From positions 1-64,000 of the forward strand of contig NZ_JAUXQZ010000003.1 of assembly GCF_030682035.1 (NCBI RefSeq): a stretch of DNA of 64,000 bases. The letters are read 5' to 3'. Origin of the DNA: Brevundimonas sp. (lineage in GTDB: Bacteria; Pseudomonadota; Alphaproteobacteria; Caulobacterales; Caulobacteraceae). How positions within the stretch are numbered: position 1 is the first letter of the stretch; each line of letters starts with the position of its first letter. Positions 50,655-58,655 of the stretch are shown piece by piece. Below the pieces are notes generated by a model that worked only from the letters and a program-made list of their open reading frames with translations, searched no databases and was not told the DNA's origin. The position numbers and the translations under genes are program-made.

Positions 50655-50793
50655 GTGTTCCCTGCGTCGTGGGACAACGCCCCGGCGGGCCAAAAAGATC
50701 AAGCCGGGATCGGCCGGGGGTTTCCTCGCCCTGAACAGCCGGTTGCGTTCAACTACGAGGACGACGCCCGGGGCGCCACCGAAAACAGGACGC

Positions 50794-50829
50794 TTGACTT
50801 GATGCTTCGATAGTTCGAGTAATATCGAA
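50794..50829 (+). promoter_or_regulatory. Promoter with ArsR operator dyad for the arsenic operon
   Basis: A -35-like TTGACT (50794-50799) is followed by a perfect inverted repeat TTCGATA-N10-TATCGAA (50806-50829) that covers the likely -10 region. It ends 18 nt before the arsI ATG. This layout is typical of autoregulated ArsR operators: the repressor leaves DNA when it binds arsenite. Confidence 0.75.
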
Positions 50830-50847
50830 ATTTTGGGAGTTCAGATC

Positions 50848-51294
50848 ATGAGCCGCTTTCATCTGCATGTGGGAGTAGCCGATCTGCCCGCCTCGATCGC
50901 CTTCTATCAGGCGCTGTTCGGCGCGGGTCCCTCGGTCGTGAAGGACGACTACGCCAAATGGATGCTTGACGATCCTGCGGTGAATTTCGCGATATCAACG
51001 CGAGGCTCATCGACGGGCGTCGACCACGTGGGCATCCAGGTCGAAAGCGTCGAAGACCTCGCGAAGCTCGCGCGGCGTCTCAGGGATGCGGGCGAGTCTG
51101 TCGTCGATCAGGTCGGGGCGACCTGCTGCTATGCCCGGTCGGACAAGACATGGGTGCGGGATCCGGCCGGCCTGGCCTGGGAAACCTTCCACACCTTCGG
51201 TGAAGCGACGACCTATGGCGAGGACATGGGGCCACGCGATGTCCCCAGCGAACGCGGGCGCTGTCGGCCGGACGCTTTGGCGACCTGCTGCTGA
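50848..51294 (+). CDS. arsI: ArsI/CadI-type metalloenzyme (organoarsenical C-As lyase-like)
   Basis: This 148-residue vicinal-oxygen-chelate protein has putative metal ligands in the early HLHV, H60 in VDHVG and E112 in WETF. The adjacent pair Cys93-Cys94 (GATCCYARSDKTWV) corresponds to the trivalent-organoarsenical site of ArsI, which splits the carbon-arsenic bond of methylarsenite with oxygen. CadI of mycobacteria belongs to the same family. A Cys pair at the C-terminus is also present. It is first in the ars operon, behind the ArsR dyad; TGATG overlap with arsR. Confidence 0.88.
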   Translation: MSRFHLHVGVADLPASIAFYQALFGAGPSVVKDDYAKWMLDDPAVNFAISTRGSSTGVDHVGIQVESVEDLAKLARRLRDAGESVVDQVGATCCYARSDKTWVRDPAGLAWETFHTFGEATTYGEDMGPRDVPSERGRCRPDALATCC

Positions 51295-51647
51295 TGGACG
51301 GCGAAACCGCGATCCAGGCCCTGTCGGCCCTGGCCCAGAGCAGCCGGCTGGCGGTGTTCCGCGCCCTGGTGCGGGCGGGGCCCGAGGGTCTCGCCGCGGG
51401 CGTCATCGCCCGCCGCGTCGAGGTGACGCCCAGCACCCTGTCCACCCATCTGAACGTCCTTCTCCAGGCCGGCCTGGTCGCGTCGCGGCGCGCCGGCCGC
51501 TCCATCGTCTATTCGGCGCGTTTTGACCGGATGGCGGCGCTGATGGCCTTCCTCGCCGAGGACTGCTGCGGCGGCGCCGCCGAAGTCTGCGGGCCGGTGG
51601 CGGAGGCGGCGGCACGGGCGGCATGCCGGTCCGTGGCGGCGTCCTGA
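51294..51647 (+). CDS. arsR: ArsR-family arsenic-responsive repressor
   Basis: This 117-residue winged-helix repressor has a recognition region (VTPSTLSTHLNVLLQAGLVASRRAGRSIVYS). The metalloid site appears to be C-terminal: DCCGG with Cys91-Cys92, and Cys99 and Cys112, the layout seen in alphaproteobacterial/C-terminal-site ArsR proteins rather than the E. coli CxC in the helix. It should bind the dyad at 50806-50829 and repress its own operon. Overlaps arsI by 1 nt and is followed by aqpS after 1 nt. Confidence 0.92.
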   Translation: MDGETAIQALSALAQSSRLAVFRALVRAGPEGLAAGVIARRVEVTPSTLSTHLNVLLQAGLVASRRAGRSIVYSARFDRMAALMAFLAEDCCGGAAEVCGPVAEAAARAACRSVAAS

Positions 51648-51648
51648 C

Positions 51649-52347
51649 ATGACCGAAGCGGTTCCTGCGCCGGTCGCGCCGGGTTTCGACCCGGTCCGCC
51701 GGCTGGCCGCTGAAGCCTTGGGAACGGCGTTGCTGCTGGCGGTGGTTGTCGGTTCCGGCATCATGGCCGAGCGGCTGACGCCGGATGCGGCCTTGGCCCT
51801 GCTGGCCAATACGGTCGCGACCGGCGCGGGTCTGGCGGTGCTGATCGCGACACTGGGACCGGTGTCCGGCGCCCATTTCAATCCGGCGGTGACCTTGGTG
51901 CTGGCACTGCGCCGCGAACTTCCGCCCCCACTGGCGGCGGCCTACGCCATTGCCCAGACTCTGGGCGGGGTCGCCGGGGTCTGGCTGGCCCACCTGATGT
52001 TCGCCGAGCCGGTCATGCAGACCTCGACCCGGTTGCGGGACGGGCCGGCGCAGGCGCTGTCGGAGGGGATCGCGACCTTCGGACTGATCGGTGTGATCCT
52101 TGCCGGACTCCAGTTCCGGCCGCAGGCCGTCCCCGCGCTCGTGGGCCTCTATATCACCGCCGCCTACTGGTTCACCGCCTCGACCTCCTTCGCCAATCCG
52201 GCGGTGGCGCTGGCGCGGAGCCTGAGCGACACCTTCGCCGGGATCGCGCCTTCGTCCGCGCCGACCTTCATCGCCGCCCAGATCGCCGGCGCCCTCGCTG
52301 CGCTGGTTGTTTTCCGATGGCTTCTGCGCGAGGAGAGCGCCCCATGA
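51649..52347 (+). CDS. aqpS: Aquaglyceroporin AqpS, arsenic channel
   Basis: This 232-residue MIP-family channel has two NPA boxes, HFNPAVT (78-80) and SFANPAVALARS near 185. The second is followed by Val where ordinary aquaporins have the selectivity-filter Arg, as described for Sinorhizobium AqpS, which passes arsenite and methylarsenicals. Paired with arsC it can let arsenite leave the cell down its gradient, replacing an ArsB or Acr3 pump (none is seen in this operon). ATGA overlap with arsC. Confidence 0.9.
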   Translation: MTEAVPAPVAPGFDPVRRLAAEALGTALLLAVVVGSGIMAERLTPDAALALLANTVATGAGLAVLIATLGPVSGAHFNPAVTLVLALRRELPPPLAAAYAIAQTLGGVAGVWLAHLMFAEPVMQTSTRLRDGPAQALSEGIATFGLIGVILAGLQFRPQAVPALVGLYITAAYWFTASTSFANPAVALARSLSDTFAGIAPSSAPTFIAAQIAGALAALVVFRWLLREESAP

Positions 52348-52754
52348 CCGACTTCCCCATCACTGTCTTTCACAACCCCGCCTGCGGCACCTCTCGCAAC
52401 GTCCTGGCCATGGTTGAGGCCGCGGGCTATCGACCTGAGGTGGTCGAATATCTGCAGGCCGGCTGGACCCTGGACCAGCTGGGAGCCCTGTTCGCCGAGG
52501 CGGGGATCACGCCGCGCGAAGCGCTGAGGGAGAAGGAAGCGGTCGCCGCCGAGTTCGGCCTGCTGGCTGCCGATGTGTCCGACGCGACCATCCTCGCCGC
52601 CATGGTGGAACATCCGGTGCTGGTGAACCGCCCCATGGTGCGCACGCCGAAGGGCGCCGCGATTTGCCGGCCGTCGGAACGGGTTTTCGACCTGCTCGAA
52701 CGGACGCCGGACAGTTTCGTAAAGGAAGACGGGGAAGTGGTCCGCCTCAGGTAG
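52344..52754 (+). CDS. arsC: Arsenate reductase, glutaredoxin-linked type
   Basis: This 136-residue ArsC of the Spx/ArsC family has its catalytic Cys14 in NPACGTSRN and conserved Arg residues in RPMVRTPKGA and CRPSERV. It reduces arsenate to arsenite using glutathione and glutaredoxin. It overlaps aqpS by 4 nt and closes the operon. The last codons and TAG stop lie inside a REP-like unit (52744-52775), which therefore sets the C-terminus. Confidence 0.94.
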   Translation: MTDFPITVFHNPACGTSRNVLAMVEAAGYRPEVVEYLQAGWTLDQLGALFAEAGITPREALREKEAVAAEFGLLAADVSDATILAAMVEHPVLVNRPMVRTPKGAAICRPSERVFDLLERTPDSFVKEDGEVVRLR

Positions 52755-52809
52755 CGCGACGGCGCGACAGGCCAAACCGGCCTCAAGCAGCCGAAAGGCG
52801 ATAGGCCAA
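52744..52809 (+). repeat. Tandem pair of REP-like units, family C
   Basis: Two direct units, GCCTCAGGTAGCGCGACGGC... (52744-52775) and GGCCTCAAGCAGCCGAAAGG... (52779-52809), both end in TAGGCCAA- or CAGGCCAA-type sequence. The first contains the arsC stop. The pair fills the gap between arsC and the convergent tRNA-Leu gene. Confidence 0.65.
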
Positions 52810-52817
52810 CAAAGAGA

Positions 52818-52902
52818 TGGTGCGGGCGGCCGGGGTCGAACCGGCACTCCTTTCGGAACCGGATTTTGAGTCCGGCGCGTCTACCAGTTCCACCACGCCC
52901 GC
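52818..52902 (-). tRNA. tRNA-Leu (CAA)
   Basis: An 85-nt class II tRNA with the acceptor GCGGGCG/CGCCCGC, D-arm GGAACTGGTAGAC, anticodon stem CCGGA/TCCGG with loop CTCAAAA (anticodon CAA), a variable arm, T-loop GGTTCGACCCC and encoded CCA. It reads UUG. Confidence 0.96.
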
Positions 52903-53012
52903 ACAGGCCGGTTGCTCGCTTCGGCAGGCGCGCTTGGTAGCGTGGGGGGTTAGATCAGGTCAATGCGGATCGGTGTTCATGCCGGCCCGACGTCGGATGG
53001 GGTGACGGGGCT

Positions 53013-53558
53013 TCACGCCGCCGCCTCGACATGGCTGTCCGTCCCTCCCGCCAGGATGCGGCGGGCGCGGATGAACATCTCGACGCGCTGGATGACGATC
53101 ATGCCGACGACGAATACGAGGAAGGCGTCGGTGATGGCCAGCGCATTCAGGCCCCACTCCGCAGCGTGCGGTTCAAGGAAACCGCTCAGGGCGCGGCGGC
53201 CCAGCATAACGGCGATGATCAGGATCAGGCCGATGGGCGAGGCCTGCGCACTCAGCGTTCCGTCAGCGTGTTTCTCGATGGTGGTCATCTTGCCCCGCCC
53301 CCAGCCGAAGGCTCCGCCGAGGATGAGACCGATCGCCACGATGGCCCACGCCAGTCCGTCGAACGCGACGTGCGGGGTCGCCGGGTCCATGCTGGTTCCC
53401 CAGAGCGCGAGACCCATCAACGGCACGATGATCGCCGGCATGACCCACATCCACTGCGGATTCAGGGTCCGGGGCTTGCGGTTGCGCAGAAAAATCAGCG
53501 GCAGGGCGATCGCCAGCCCGATCAGCGGTCCGAGGACCTGTGGCGACATTTCCGGCAT
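53013..53558 (-). CDS. CcdC-like (DUF1453) multi-pass membrane protein
   Basis: This 181-residue protein has about five hydrophobic segments (LGPLIGLAIALPLIFL, WVMPAIIVPLMGLALWG, WAIVAIGLILGGAFGWGRGK, IGLILIIAVMLG and ALAITDAFLVFVVGMIVIQR). The GWGRGKMTTIEKHADG loop is characteristic of CcdC/DUF1453 proteins. CcdC is linked by name to cytochrome c maturation in Bacillus, but its biochemical role is unclear. It stands alone. Confidence 0.75.
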   Translation of the reverse strand: MPEMSPQVLGPLIGLAIALPLIFLRNRKPRTLNPQWMWVMPAIIVPLMGLALWGTSMDPATPHVAFDGLAWAIVAIGLILGGAFGWGRGKMTTIEKHADGTLSAQASPIGLILIIAVMLGRRALSGFLEPHAAEWGLNALAITDAFLVFVVGMIVIQRVEMFIRARRILAGGTDSHVEAAA

Positions 53559-53691
53559 GGTGATCCCCTATCGACAGTTCGCCGCTTGCCCGCGTTCGGG
53601 GCGCAGACGTGGCGGAAGCTTAATCCGTCCGGCGCATCCGTAAAGCGCCGTCAGCGCCTCTGGTCCGGGAAACCGATGGATGCGCGCGATG

Positions 53692-53928
53692 AGACGATGG
53701 CTGACAATCGCCCTGAGCGGCCTGGTGCTGTCCTGTCAGGGACCGGCTGCGGTGATGGCGCGCGAGACCTACACCGCAGCGACCGTCTGCTCGATGGCCC
53801 CGAAGATCGAGTGGTGGTGGTCGTCCAGCATTTCGATGCGGACGGTGTCGCCGGCCTTGAGGAAGGGCGTCTCGGCCTTGCCGCGCAGAATGGTCTCAAC
53901 GGTGCGGACCTCGGCGATGCAGGAATAG
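53692..53928 (+). pseudogene. Possible 5' fragment of an exported protein gene
   Basis: An ATG opens with a convincing signal peptide (MRRWLTIALSGLVLSCQGP ... VMA), then within about 30 codons the frame runs into the antisense of the fumarylacetoacetase-family gene and has no further coding character. It may be the head of a truncated gene, or chance. It is the only thing seen in 53559-53768. Confidence 0.2.
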
Positions 53929-54776
53929 CCGAGGCCGCCGTCGCTGACCGGCTTGCCCGGGCCGCCGTCGGCGTCGCGGTTCGAGACGGTGCCTGAACCG
54001 ATGATGGTTCCGGCGCACAACGCGCGAGTTTTGGCCAGATGCGCGATCAGGGCGCCGAAGTCGAATGTCATGTCGGTCCCGGTGTCGGCCTTGCCGAATT
54101 CGGCGCCGTTCAGCTGGACGTTCAGTTCGCCCTTCAGCTTGCCGTCGGCCCAGCGGCCGCCGAGCGCGCGCGGGGTGACGAACACCGGCGACAGGGCGGA
54201 GGCGGGTTTGGACTGGACGAAGCCGAAGCCCTTGGCCAATTCCGCCGGGATCAGGTTGCGCAGGCTGACGTCATTGACCAGTCCGACCAGGCGGATGCAG
54301 TCCAGCGCCTCTTCGCGCGTCACGCCCTGGGGCACGTCGCTGGTGACGACCACCACCTCGGCCTCAAGGTCGCAGCCCCAGCTCTCGTCGGCCAGGGGGA
54401 TGGGGTCGCGTGGGGCGAGGAAGCCGTCGGAGCCGCCCTGGTACATCAGAGGATCGGTCCAGAAACTGTCGGGCATTTCCGCGCCGCGCGCCTGCCGCAC
54501 CAGGGCGACGTGGTTCACATAGGCCGAGCCGTCGGCCCATTGATAGGCGCGCGGCAAGGGCGCCGCGGCCTCGCGTTCGTGGAACCGCCCTCGCGGCACG
54601 CCGCCGTGTTCGAGACTTTCGGCCAAGGCGCGCAGGTCGGGCTCGAGCCGGTCCCAGTCGTCCAGCGCCGCCTGTAGCGTCGGGGCGATCAGGAAGGCGT
54701 CGGTAAACCAGGCGAGGTCGTTGGAGACGAGGACGAGGCGACCGTCACGGCCGTGCTTGAGCGAGGCGAGTTTCAT
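53769..54776 (-). CDS. Fumarylacetoacetate hydrolase family protein
   Basis: This 335-residue protein has a C-terminal FAH fold with putative metal ligands in the acidic DLEAEV segment and NDVSLRNLI, plus GTIIGSGTVSNRD and LKAGDTVRIEMLDDHHHSIFG. The N-terminal part matches the bacterial FAH group used in tyrosine/homogentisate breakdown (fumarylacetoacetate to fumarate and acetoacetate). hppD of the same pathway is at 46103, though not in the same operon. Other FAH-family hydratases or decarboxylases cannot be excluded. Confidence 0.85.
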   Translation of the reverse strand: MKLASLKHGRDGRLVLVSNDLAWFTDAFLIAPTLQAALDDWDRLEPDLRALAESLEHGGVPRGRFHEREAAAPLPRAYQWADGSAYVNHVALVRQARGAEMPDSFWTDPLMYQGGSDGFLAPRDPIPLADESWGCDLEAEVVVVTSDVPQGVTREEALDCIRLVGLVNDVSLRNLIPAELAKGFGFVQSKPASALSPVFVTPRALGGRWADGKLKGELNVQLNGAEFGKADTGTDMTFDFGALIAHLAKTRALCAGTIIGSGTVSNRDADGGPGKPVSDGGLGYSCIAEVRTVETILRGKAETPFLKAGDTVRIEMLDDHHHSIFGAIEQTVAAV

Positions 54777-54820
54777 GGCTCAAGGCTTAGGCGGTTTCTC
54801 CGGGGGACGAAACCGGGTTT

Positions 54821-55582
54821 TCAATGGGTGGCGCGGGTTCCGCTGATGCGTCCGGCGGGCGGGCGCGTCGAGCGGACCGCACGCGGCGGACCCGGGTTGC
54901 CCAGCTCGGCGTGGGCGTCGCGCAGTTCGCGGACCCGGGCTCCTTCCTCGCGCCAGTGTTCGGCGAAATGGGCGACGGCCAGGCGCAGGGCGTCGGTCTG
55001 TTCGCGACGGTTCAGGTCGCGCATCTCCGGCCTGGCGTCGGGACTCGGGGGATGATCACCGGTCGTGTTGCCCGTCGCCGCGGCGTTGACATTGACGATG
55101 GTGACCGCGGGACTGGCGTGGACGTCGTGTGCGGCAGGGGCGTCGTGAGCCGGGGAGTGGATCGCGGCGCCGTGGCCGCCGCCATGACCGTGACCGCCGT
55201 GCCCGTGGGCTTCGGCCAGCGCCTTGCCATCGACGGCGTCCTTTAGCCGGCTGATCTGTCGGGACATGCCCTTTGCAAGGCCGAGCGTCTTGCCCAAGCG
55301 GGCTTGGATCACTTTCTGGAGATGTTCGGCGCGACCCCGCAAGGCATTGTCGTCGACAGCCATAGCGGAGCGGGCGGCGTCGTTGATCGCCTCCCAGATG
55401 GCGTGGGCGGCGTCGCCACGGCGCGAGCTCGACCGCGCGCCCAGATACCATCCCAGCATCAGGGCGGCGACCAGCCCCAGCAGGATAGCGCCCCAGAAGA
55501 AGGGATCGGCACCGATGAACAGCGGCCCGTCCAGCGGGGCGTTGGCCGGGTCGGCGTTGGCGAAGTCGGCGCCGTAGGACAT
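54821..55582 (-). CDS. Membrane-anchored protein with helical and His-rich regions, unknown function
   Basis: This 253-residue protein has a short acidic N-terminus and one membrane helix (about 29-47, FFWGAILLGLVAALMLGWYLGA). A helical region rich in charged residues (about 60-125) could form a coiled coil. A His/Gly stretch (HGHGGHGHGGGHG), a Pro/Ala linker and a C-terminal basic helix follow. The His cluster might bind metal. GGGGAGAG precedes the ATG at 55582. No family recognised; it probably faces the cytoplasm. Confidence 0.7.
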   Translation of the reverse strand: MSYGADFANADPANAPLDGPLFIGADPFFWGAILLGLVAALMLGWYLGARSSSRRGDAAHAIWEAINDAARSAMAVDDNALRGRAEHLQKVIQARLGKTLGLAKGMSRQISRLKDAVDGKALAEAHGHGGHGHGGGHGAAIHSPAHDAPAAHDVHASPAVTIVNVNAAATGNTTGDHPPSPDARPEMRDLNRREQTDALRLAVAHFAEHWREEGARVRELRDAHAELGNPGPPRAVRSTRPPAGRISGTRATH

Positions 55583-55701
55583 GCTGCTCTCCCCTGAAGA
55601 CCGTGAACCGTGCGGGGCGCATCTTGCCCCCACCGCTACGCTTGGCAACGACAAAGGTTAACGGTGTAATCGATTCCCGTCGGAGGCGATCTTTGCGGCA
55701 A

Positions 55702-55968
55702 TCAGCACGGCGGGGTGATCAGCGCCCGCGCCTCGGCCCCGGTGCGGGCGCCGACGTCGCGGACCTCGATCTCGACGGCGACAGCGCCCTCGGGTTCATG
55801 CGCCCACAGGTAGCGGCGCTCGATCTCGACCTCACGCCCGGAGGGGGCGATGCCGATGAAGCTGTCGCCCCATGGCGTGACCTTCATCAGCTCGGGCCAG
55901 ATCAAGCTGCAGGCCTGATCCAGCTCCTCGATGGCCATGGCCGACAGTTCGTCATCGCTCACAGCCAT
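55702..55968 (-). CDS. Small soluble protein of unknown function
   Basis: This 88-residue protein (DDELSAMAIEELDQACSLIWPELMKVTPWGDSFIGIAPSGREVEIERRYLWAHEPEGAVAVEIEVRDVG...) looks like a compact alpha-beta domain. The ATG at 55968 overlaps the methyltransferase-like gene by 10 nt, making it the last gene of a four-gene overlapping chain. No family recognised. Confidence 0.65.
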   Translation of the reverse strand: MAVSDDELSAMAIEELDQACSLIWPELMKVTPWGDSFIGIAPSGREVEIERRYLWAHEPEGAVAVEIEVRDVGARTGAEARALITPPC

Positions 55969-56465
55969 CGGCGCACCTGCGCGCGATAGGCCTCATAGAC
56001 GGCGCCGAATTTGGCGGCGAGATACCGCTCCTCGCGCTGGATCACGAACCGGTCGACGACCACAAGGCAGGGCAGCAGCAGCAGCAGGGCGACCCAGCTG
56101 TTCATGGCGATGGCCAGGCCGACATAGGTGATGGCGAAGCCGACGTAGATCGGATTGCGGCTGAACCGATAGGGACCCTCGATGACCAGGGCGGTCGACG
56201 GCTTCCACGGCTGGACCGCCGTGCCCCGGCGCCGGAACAGCCCCGCCGCCATCCCGTCCAGCAACAGGCCGCCGACGATCAGCGTCAGGGCGACGCCGCG
56301 CCGGACCTCGATCGCCAGCCCGAAGGGGGCCGCCAGCCAGCCGAAACCGGCCTCCACCGCCTCGGGCCGGGCGCCGAGTTCGGCCAGACCCCAGCCTGCC
56401 AGCAGAAAGCCGAGATAGATCAGCGGCGGCGGGGCGATGACGCCGGGTATGTCGGACTTGTTCAT
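55959..56465 (-). CDS. Isoprenylcysteine carboxyl methyltransferase-family membrane protein
   Basis: This 168-residue protein has four or five hydrophobic segments and the ICMT/PEMT signature near the C-terminus: GPYRFSRNPIYVGF and REERYLAAKFGAVYEAYRAQVRRWL. Family members methylate lipid-linked or small substrates using S-adenosylmethionine. Bacterial members mostly have unknown substrates, since prenylated proteins are absent. The ATG overlaps the cupin stop by 1 nt (TGATG). Confidence 0.85.
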   Translation of the reverse strand: MNKSDIPGVIAPPPLIYLGFLLAGWGLAELGARPEAVEAGFGWLAAPFGLAIEVRRGVALTLIVGGLLLDGMAAGLFRRRGTAVQPWKPSTALVIEGPYRFSRNPIYVGFAITYVGLAIAMNSWVALLLLLPCLVVVDRFVIQREERYLAAKFGAVYEAYRAQVRRWL

Positions 56466-56836
56466 CAGATCGTCAGTCCCATCGGGGCGGTGAATTCGGA
56501 GACGGCGGCGTCGCCGGTGTTGACCACCTCCGATGGTTCGAAGACCAGCACCTCGGCCTCCGCGTCGGCGGCGGTGCGGTGCTCTACGCCGCGCGGCACG
56601 ACGATGAACTGGCCGGGATCCAGCGTCTCGACCCGATCCCGGAACTCGACCCGGAACCGGCCCTTCCAAACAAGGAACAGTTCGTCGGCCTCGGCGTGAC
56701 TGTGCCACGGGAAGACGCCCTGCACCTTGACCAGCCGCACGTCCTGCCCGTTCAGCTGCGCCGCCACACGCGGCCGCCAGTGGTCGGAGAACCCGGCGAA
56801 CTTGTCGGCCAGATCCAGGACGCCGGGATGGGTCAC
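56465..56836 (-). CDS. Cupin-domain protein
   Basis: This 123-residue single-domain cupin has its first motif in FPWHSHAEADELFLVWKGRF (His, His and Glu likely bind a metal) and the second in PGQFIVVPRGVEHRTAA (His). Such small cupins are isomerases, dioxygenases or sensors, and the function cannot be assigned. The GTG start overlaps the asparaginase stop (GTGA) and the stop overlaps the next ATG, implying translational coupling. Confidence 0.88.
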   Translation of the reverse strand: MTHPGVLDLADKFAGFSDHWRPRVAAQLNGQDVRLVKVQGVFPWHSHAEADELFLVWKGRFRVEFRDRVETLDPGQFIVVPRGVEHRTAADAEAEVLVFEPSEVVNTGDAAVSEFTAPMGLTI

Positions 56837-57897
56837 GGACGGAGGTCCTCGTCGCCGTAGATGGCGACGCCCGCGGCTCCGCTGTCGGATACGGCGCCGC
56901 GATACATACCTGAGCTGGTCATGGCGAAGCTGGGTCGGCCCTGCAGGTCCATGACGATGACCCCGCCGGAACCGCCCAGCGACAGGGCGTCATCAACCTC
57001 GGCCTGCGCCGCGGTCTGAGATGTCGATCCCCCGGCGATGCGGGCGCAGATGTCGCGAGCCACGCTGGCGCGGATGTAGAACTCCCCGTCTCCCGTCGCC
57101 GACACCGCGCACCCCTCACGGTTCGACGCATAGGTCCCCGCCCCGATCACCGGCACGTCCCCGACCCGGCCCCAGCGTTTGGCGGTCATGCCGCCGGTCG
57201 AGGTGCCGGCGGCAAGCCGGCCCTCGCTGTCCAGAGCCACCGCGCCGACCGTGCCGAATTTCCGCTCGTTCAGCGGCGGCGCCGGCAGGGTGTTCTCCGC
57301 CTGCGGTCCGGGCGCCCCGGCGGGCCGTTCCGGGACCGGCAGATTCTGCGCCCGCAAGGCCGCCTCCAGTCCCTGCCAGCGGCGCTCGGTGAAGAAGAAG
57401 GCTGGATCGACCTGCTCCAGCCCGACCGAGGCGGCGAAACTGTCGGCCCCCTGGCCGATCAGCATGACGTGCGGCGACTGTTCCATCACCGCCCGGGCGG
57501 CGGCGATCGGATGGCGAGTGGTGGTCAGGCCGGCCACGGCCCCGGCGCTCAGGTCCGAGCCGTTCATGACGGCGGCGTCCAGCTCGTTGCGCCCGGCGGC
57601 GGTGAAGACCGCGCCGCGACCCGCGTTGAACAGCGGATCATCCTCCATCAGCTCGATCGCGGCCTGGACCGCGTCCAGCGCCGAGCCGCCGGCGGCCAGC
57701 ACCGCCGACCCGGCCTCGAGCGCGCGGTGCAGGGCGGCGCGATAGGCGGCGTCCTGTTCTGGGCTCAGGCTGTCGCGCTCGATCACCCCTGCGCCCCCAT
57801 GGATGGCGAAAGACCAGCGCGGCGCCTCCTGCGCGGCGGCGGGTGAGGCGAACAAGGCTAGGGCGACGGCGGCGAGAGTCAGGCGGGAACGGAACAT
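56833..57897 (-). CDS. Isoaspartyl peptidase/L-asparaginase, Ntn hydrolase, exported
   Basis: This 354-residue plant-type asparaginase has a signal peptide (ASPAAAQE). It is made as a precursor that cleaves itself before Thr216 (ERKFGTVGAVALD), which becomes the nucleophile; GAGTYASN and STGGM support substrate binding. It cleaves isoaspartyl dipeptides and asparagine. A periplasmic form with a signal is less common than the cytoplasmic IaaA. It is first in an overlapping four-gene chain with cupin, methyltransferase-like and small protein genes. Confidence 0.9.
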   Translation of the reverse strand: MFRSRLTLAAVALALFASPAAAQEAPRWSFAIHGGAGVIERDSLSPEQDAAYRAALHRALEAGSAVLAAGGSALDAVQAAIELMEDDPLFNAGRGAVFTAAGRNELDAAVMNGSDLSAGAVAGLTTTRHPIAAARAVMEQSPHVMLIGQGADSFAASVGLEQVDPAFFFTERRWQGLEAALRAQNLPVPERPAGAPGPQAENTLPAPPLNERKFGTVGAVALDSEGRLAAGTSTGGMTAKRWGRVGDVPVIGAGTYASNREGCAVSATGDGEFYIRASVARDICARIAGGSTSQTAAQAEVDDALSLGGSGGVIVMDLQGRPSFAMTSSGMYRGAVSDSGAAGVAIYGDEDLRP

Positions 57898-57944
57898 GGT
57901 CGGCCTTCCAAAAAGCGATGCGTCAACCTCGGCCAAGCGAAGGC

Positions 57945-58655
57945 TCAACTCAAGGCCTGACCGCAGCATGGGCAGCCGGCGACCTCGACCCCGAACAGGG
58001 CGCGGATGCGGTCGGGAGCCAGGGCCTCGGCGGGCGGGCCCACCTCCATCCAGTCGGGGCCGATGGCCAGCACCCGGTCTGCGCGGGCGGCGAAGGGCAG
58101 GTGGTGGGTCGAGGCGATGACGACCCGGCCTTCGGCAGCCAGCGCCCGGATCGCCGCCTCGACGGCCTGCGCATGCGACGGGTCCAGCAGGGCCAGCGGC
58201 TCGTCCAGCAGACAGACCGGCGCGTCCTGTACGAACAGCCGGGCGATCAGGACCAGTTGCTGCTGGCCGCTGGATAGCCGGTCGAACGGCCGCTCGGCGA
58301 GGTCCAGCACATCCAGCCGGTCGAGAGCGCCGCGGGCGGCGTCGATGTCCCCGGGCGTCAGGCCCGGCGACCAGCGGCGCAGATGAGCCCGGCCCAGGGC
58401 TGTCAGATGCAGGGCTGAAAAGCCGGCGGACACCGCGCCCGGCGGCGGCAGATAGGCCGGGGCGCCGGTATCGACGAGCCCGCCCGCCCGCGGCGGCAAC
58501 AGTCCGGCCAGGGTCTTCAACAGGGTTGTCTTGCCCGCCCCGTTGGGGCCGACCAGGGCCAGAACCTCGCCGGGTTCGACGGTCAGGTCGAGCGGCGGCA
58601 GGCGGAAGCCTTTGGCCCGTCCGGCGACCAGGCCCTCCAGCCGGAGACCGCTCAT
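57945..58655 (-). CDS. ABC transporter ATP-binding protein, BtuD/FecE type
   Basis: This 236-residue ATPase has Walker A GPNGAGKTT, signature LSSGQQQLVLIARLF, Walker B VCLLDEPLALLDP and switch His in ASTHHLPFAA. The type fits importers of cobalamin, haem or ferric siderophores. The C-terminus carries an unusual CPCCGQ cluster. The ATG overlaps the permease stop by 4 nt (ATGA). Substrate unknown. Confidence 0.9.
   Translation of the reverse strand: MSGLRLEGLVAGRAKGFRLPPLDLTVEPGEVLALVGPNGAGKTTLLKTLAGLLPPRAGGLVDTGAPAYLPPPGAVSAGFSALHLTALGRAHLRRWSPGLTPGDIDAARGALDRLDVLDLAERPFDRLSSGQQQLVLIARLFVQDAPVCLLDEPLALLDPSHAQAVEAAIRALAAEGRVVIASTHHLPFAARADRVLAIGPDWMEVGPPAEALAPDRIRALFGVEVAGCPCCGQALS

Noticed and set aside
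48141..50813. 890-codon open frame on the plus strand
   Set aside because: It is antisense to the M1 aminopeptidase and serine hydrolase genes, which have full motifs. High GC content makes long antisense frames common, and the translation is low-complexity Gly/Arg/Gln-rich.
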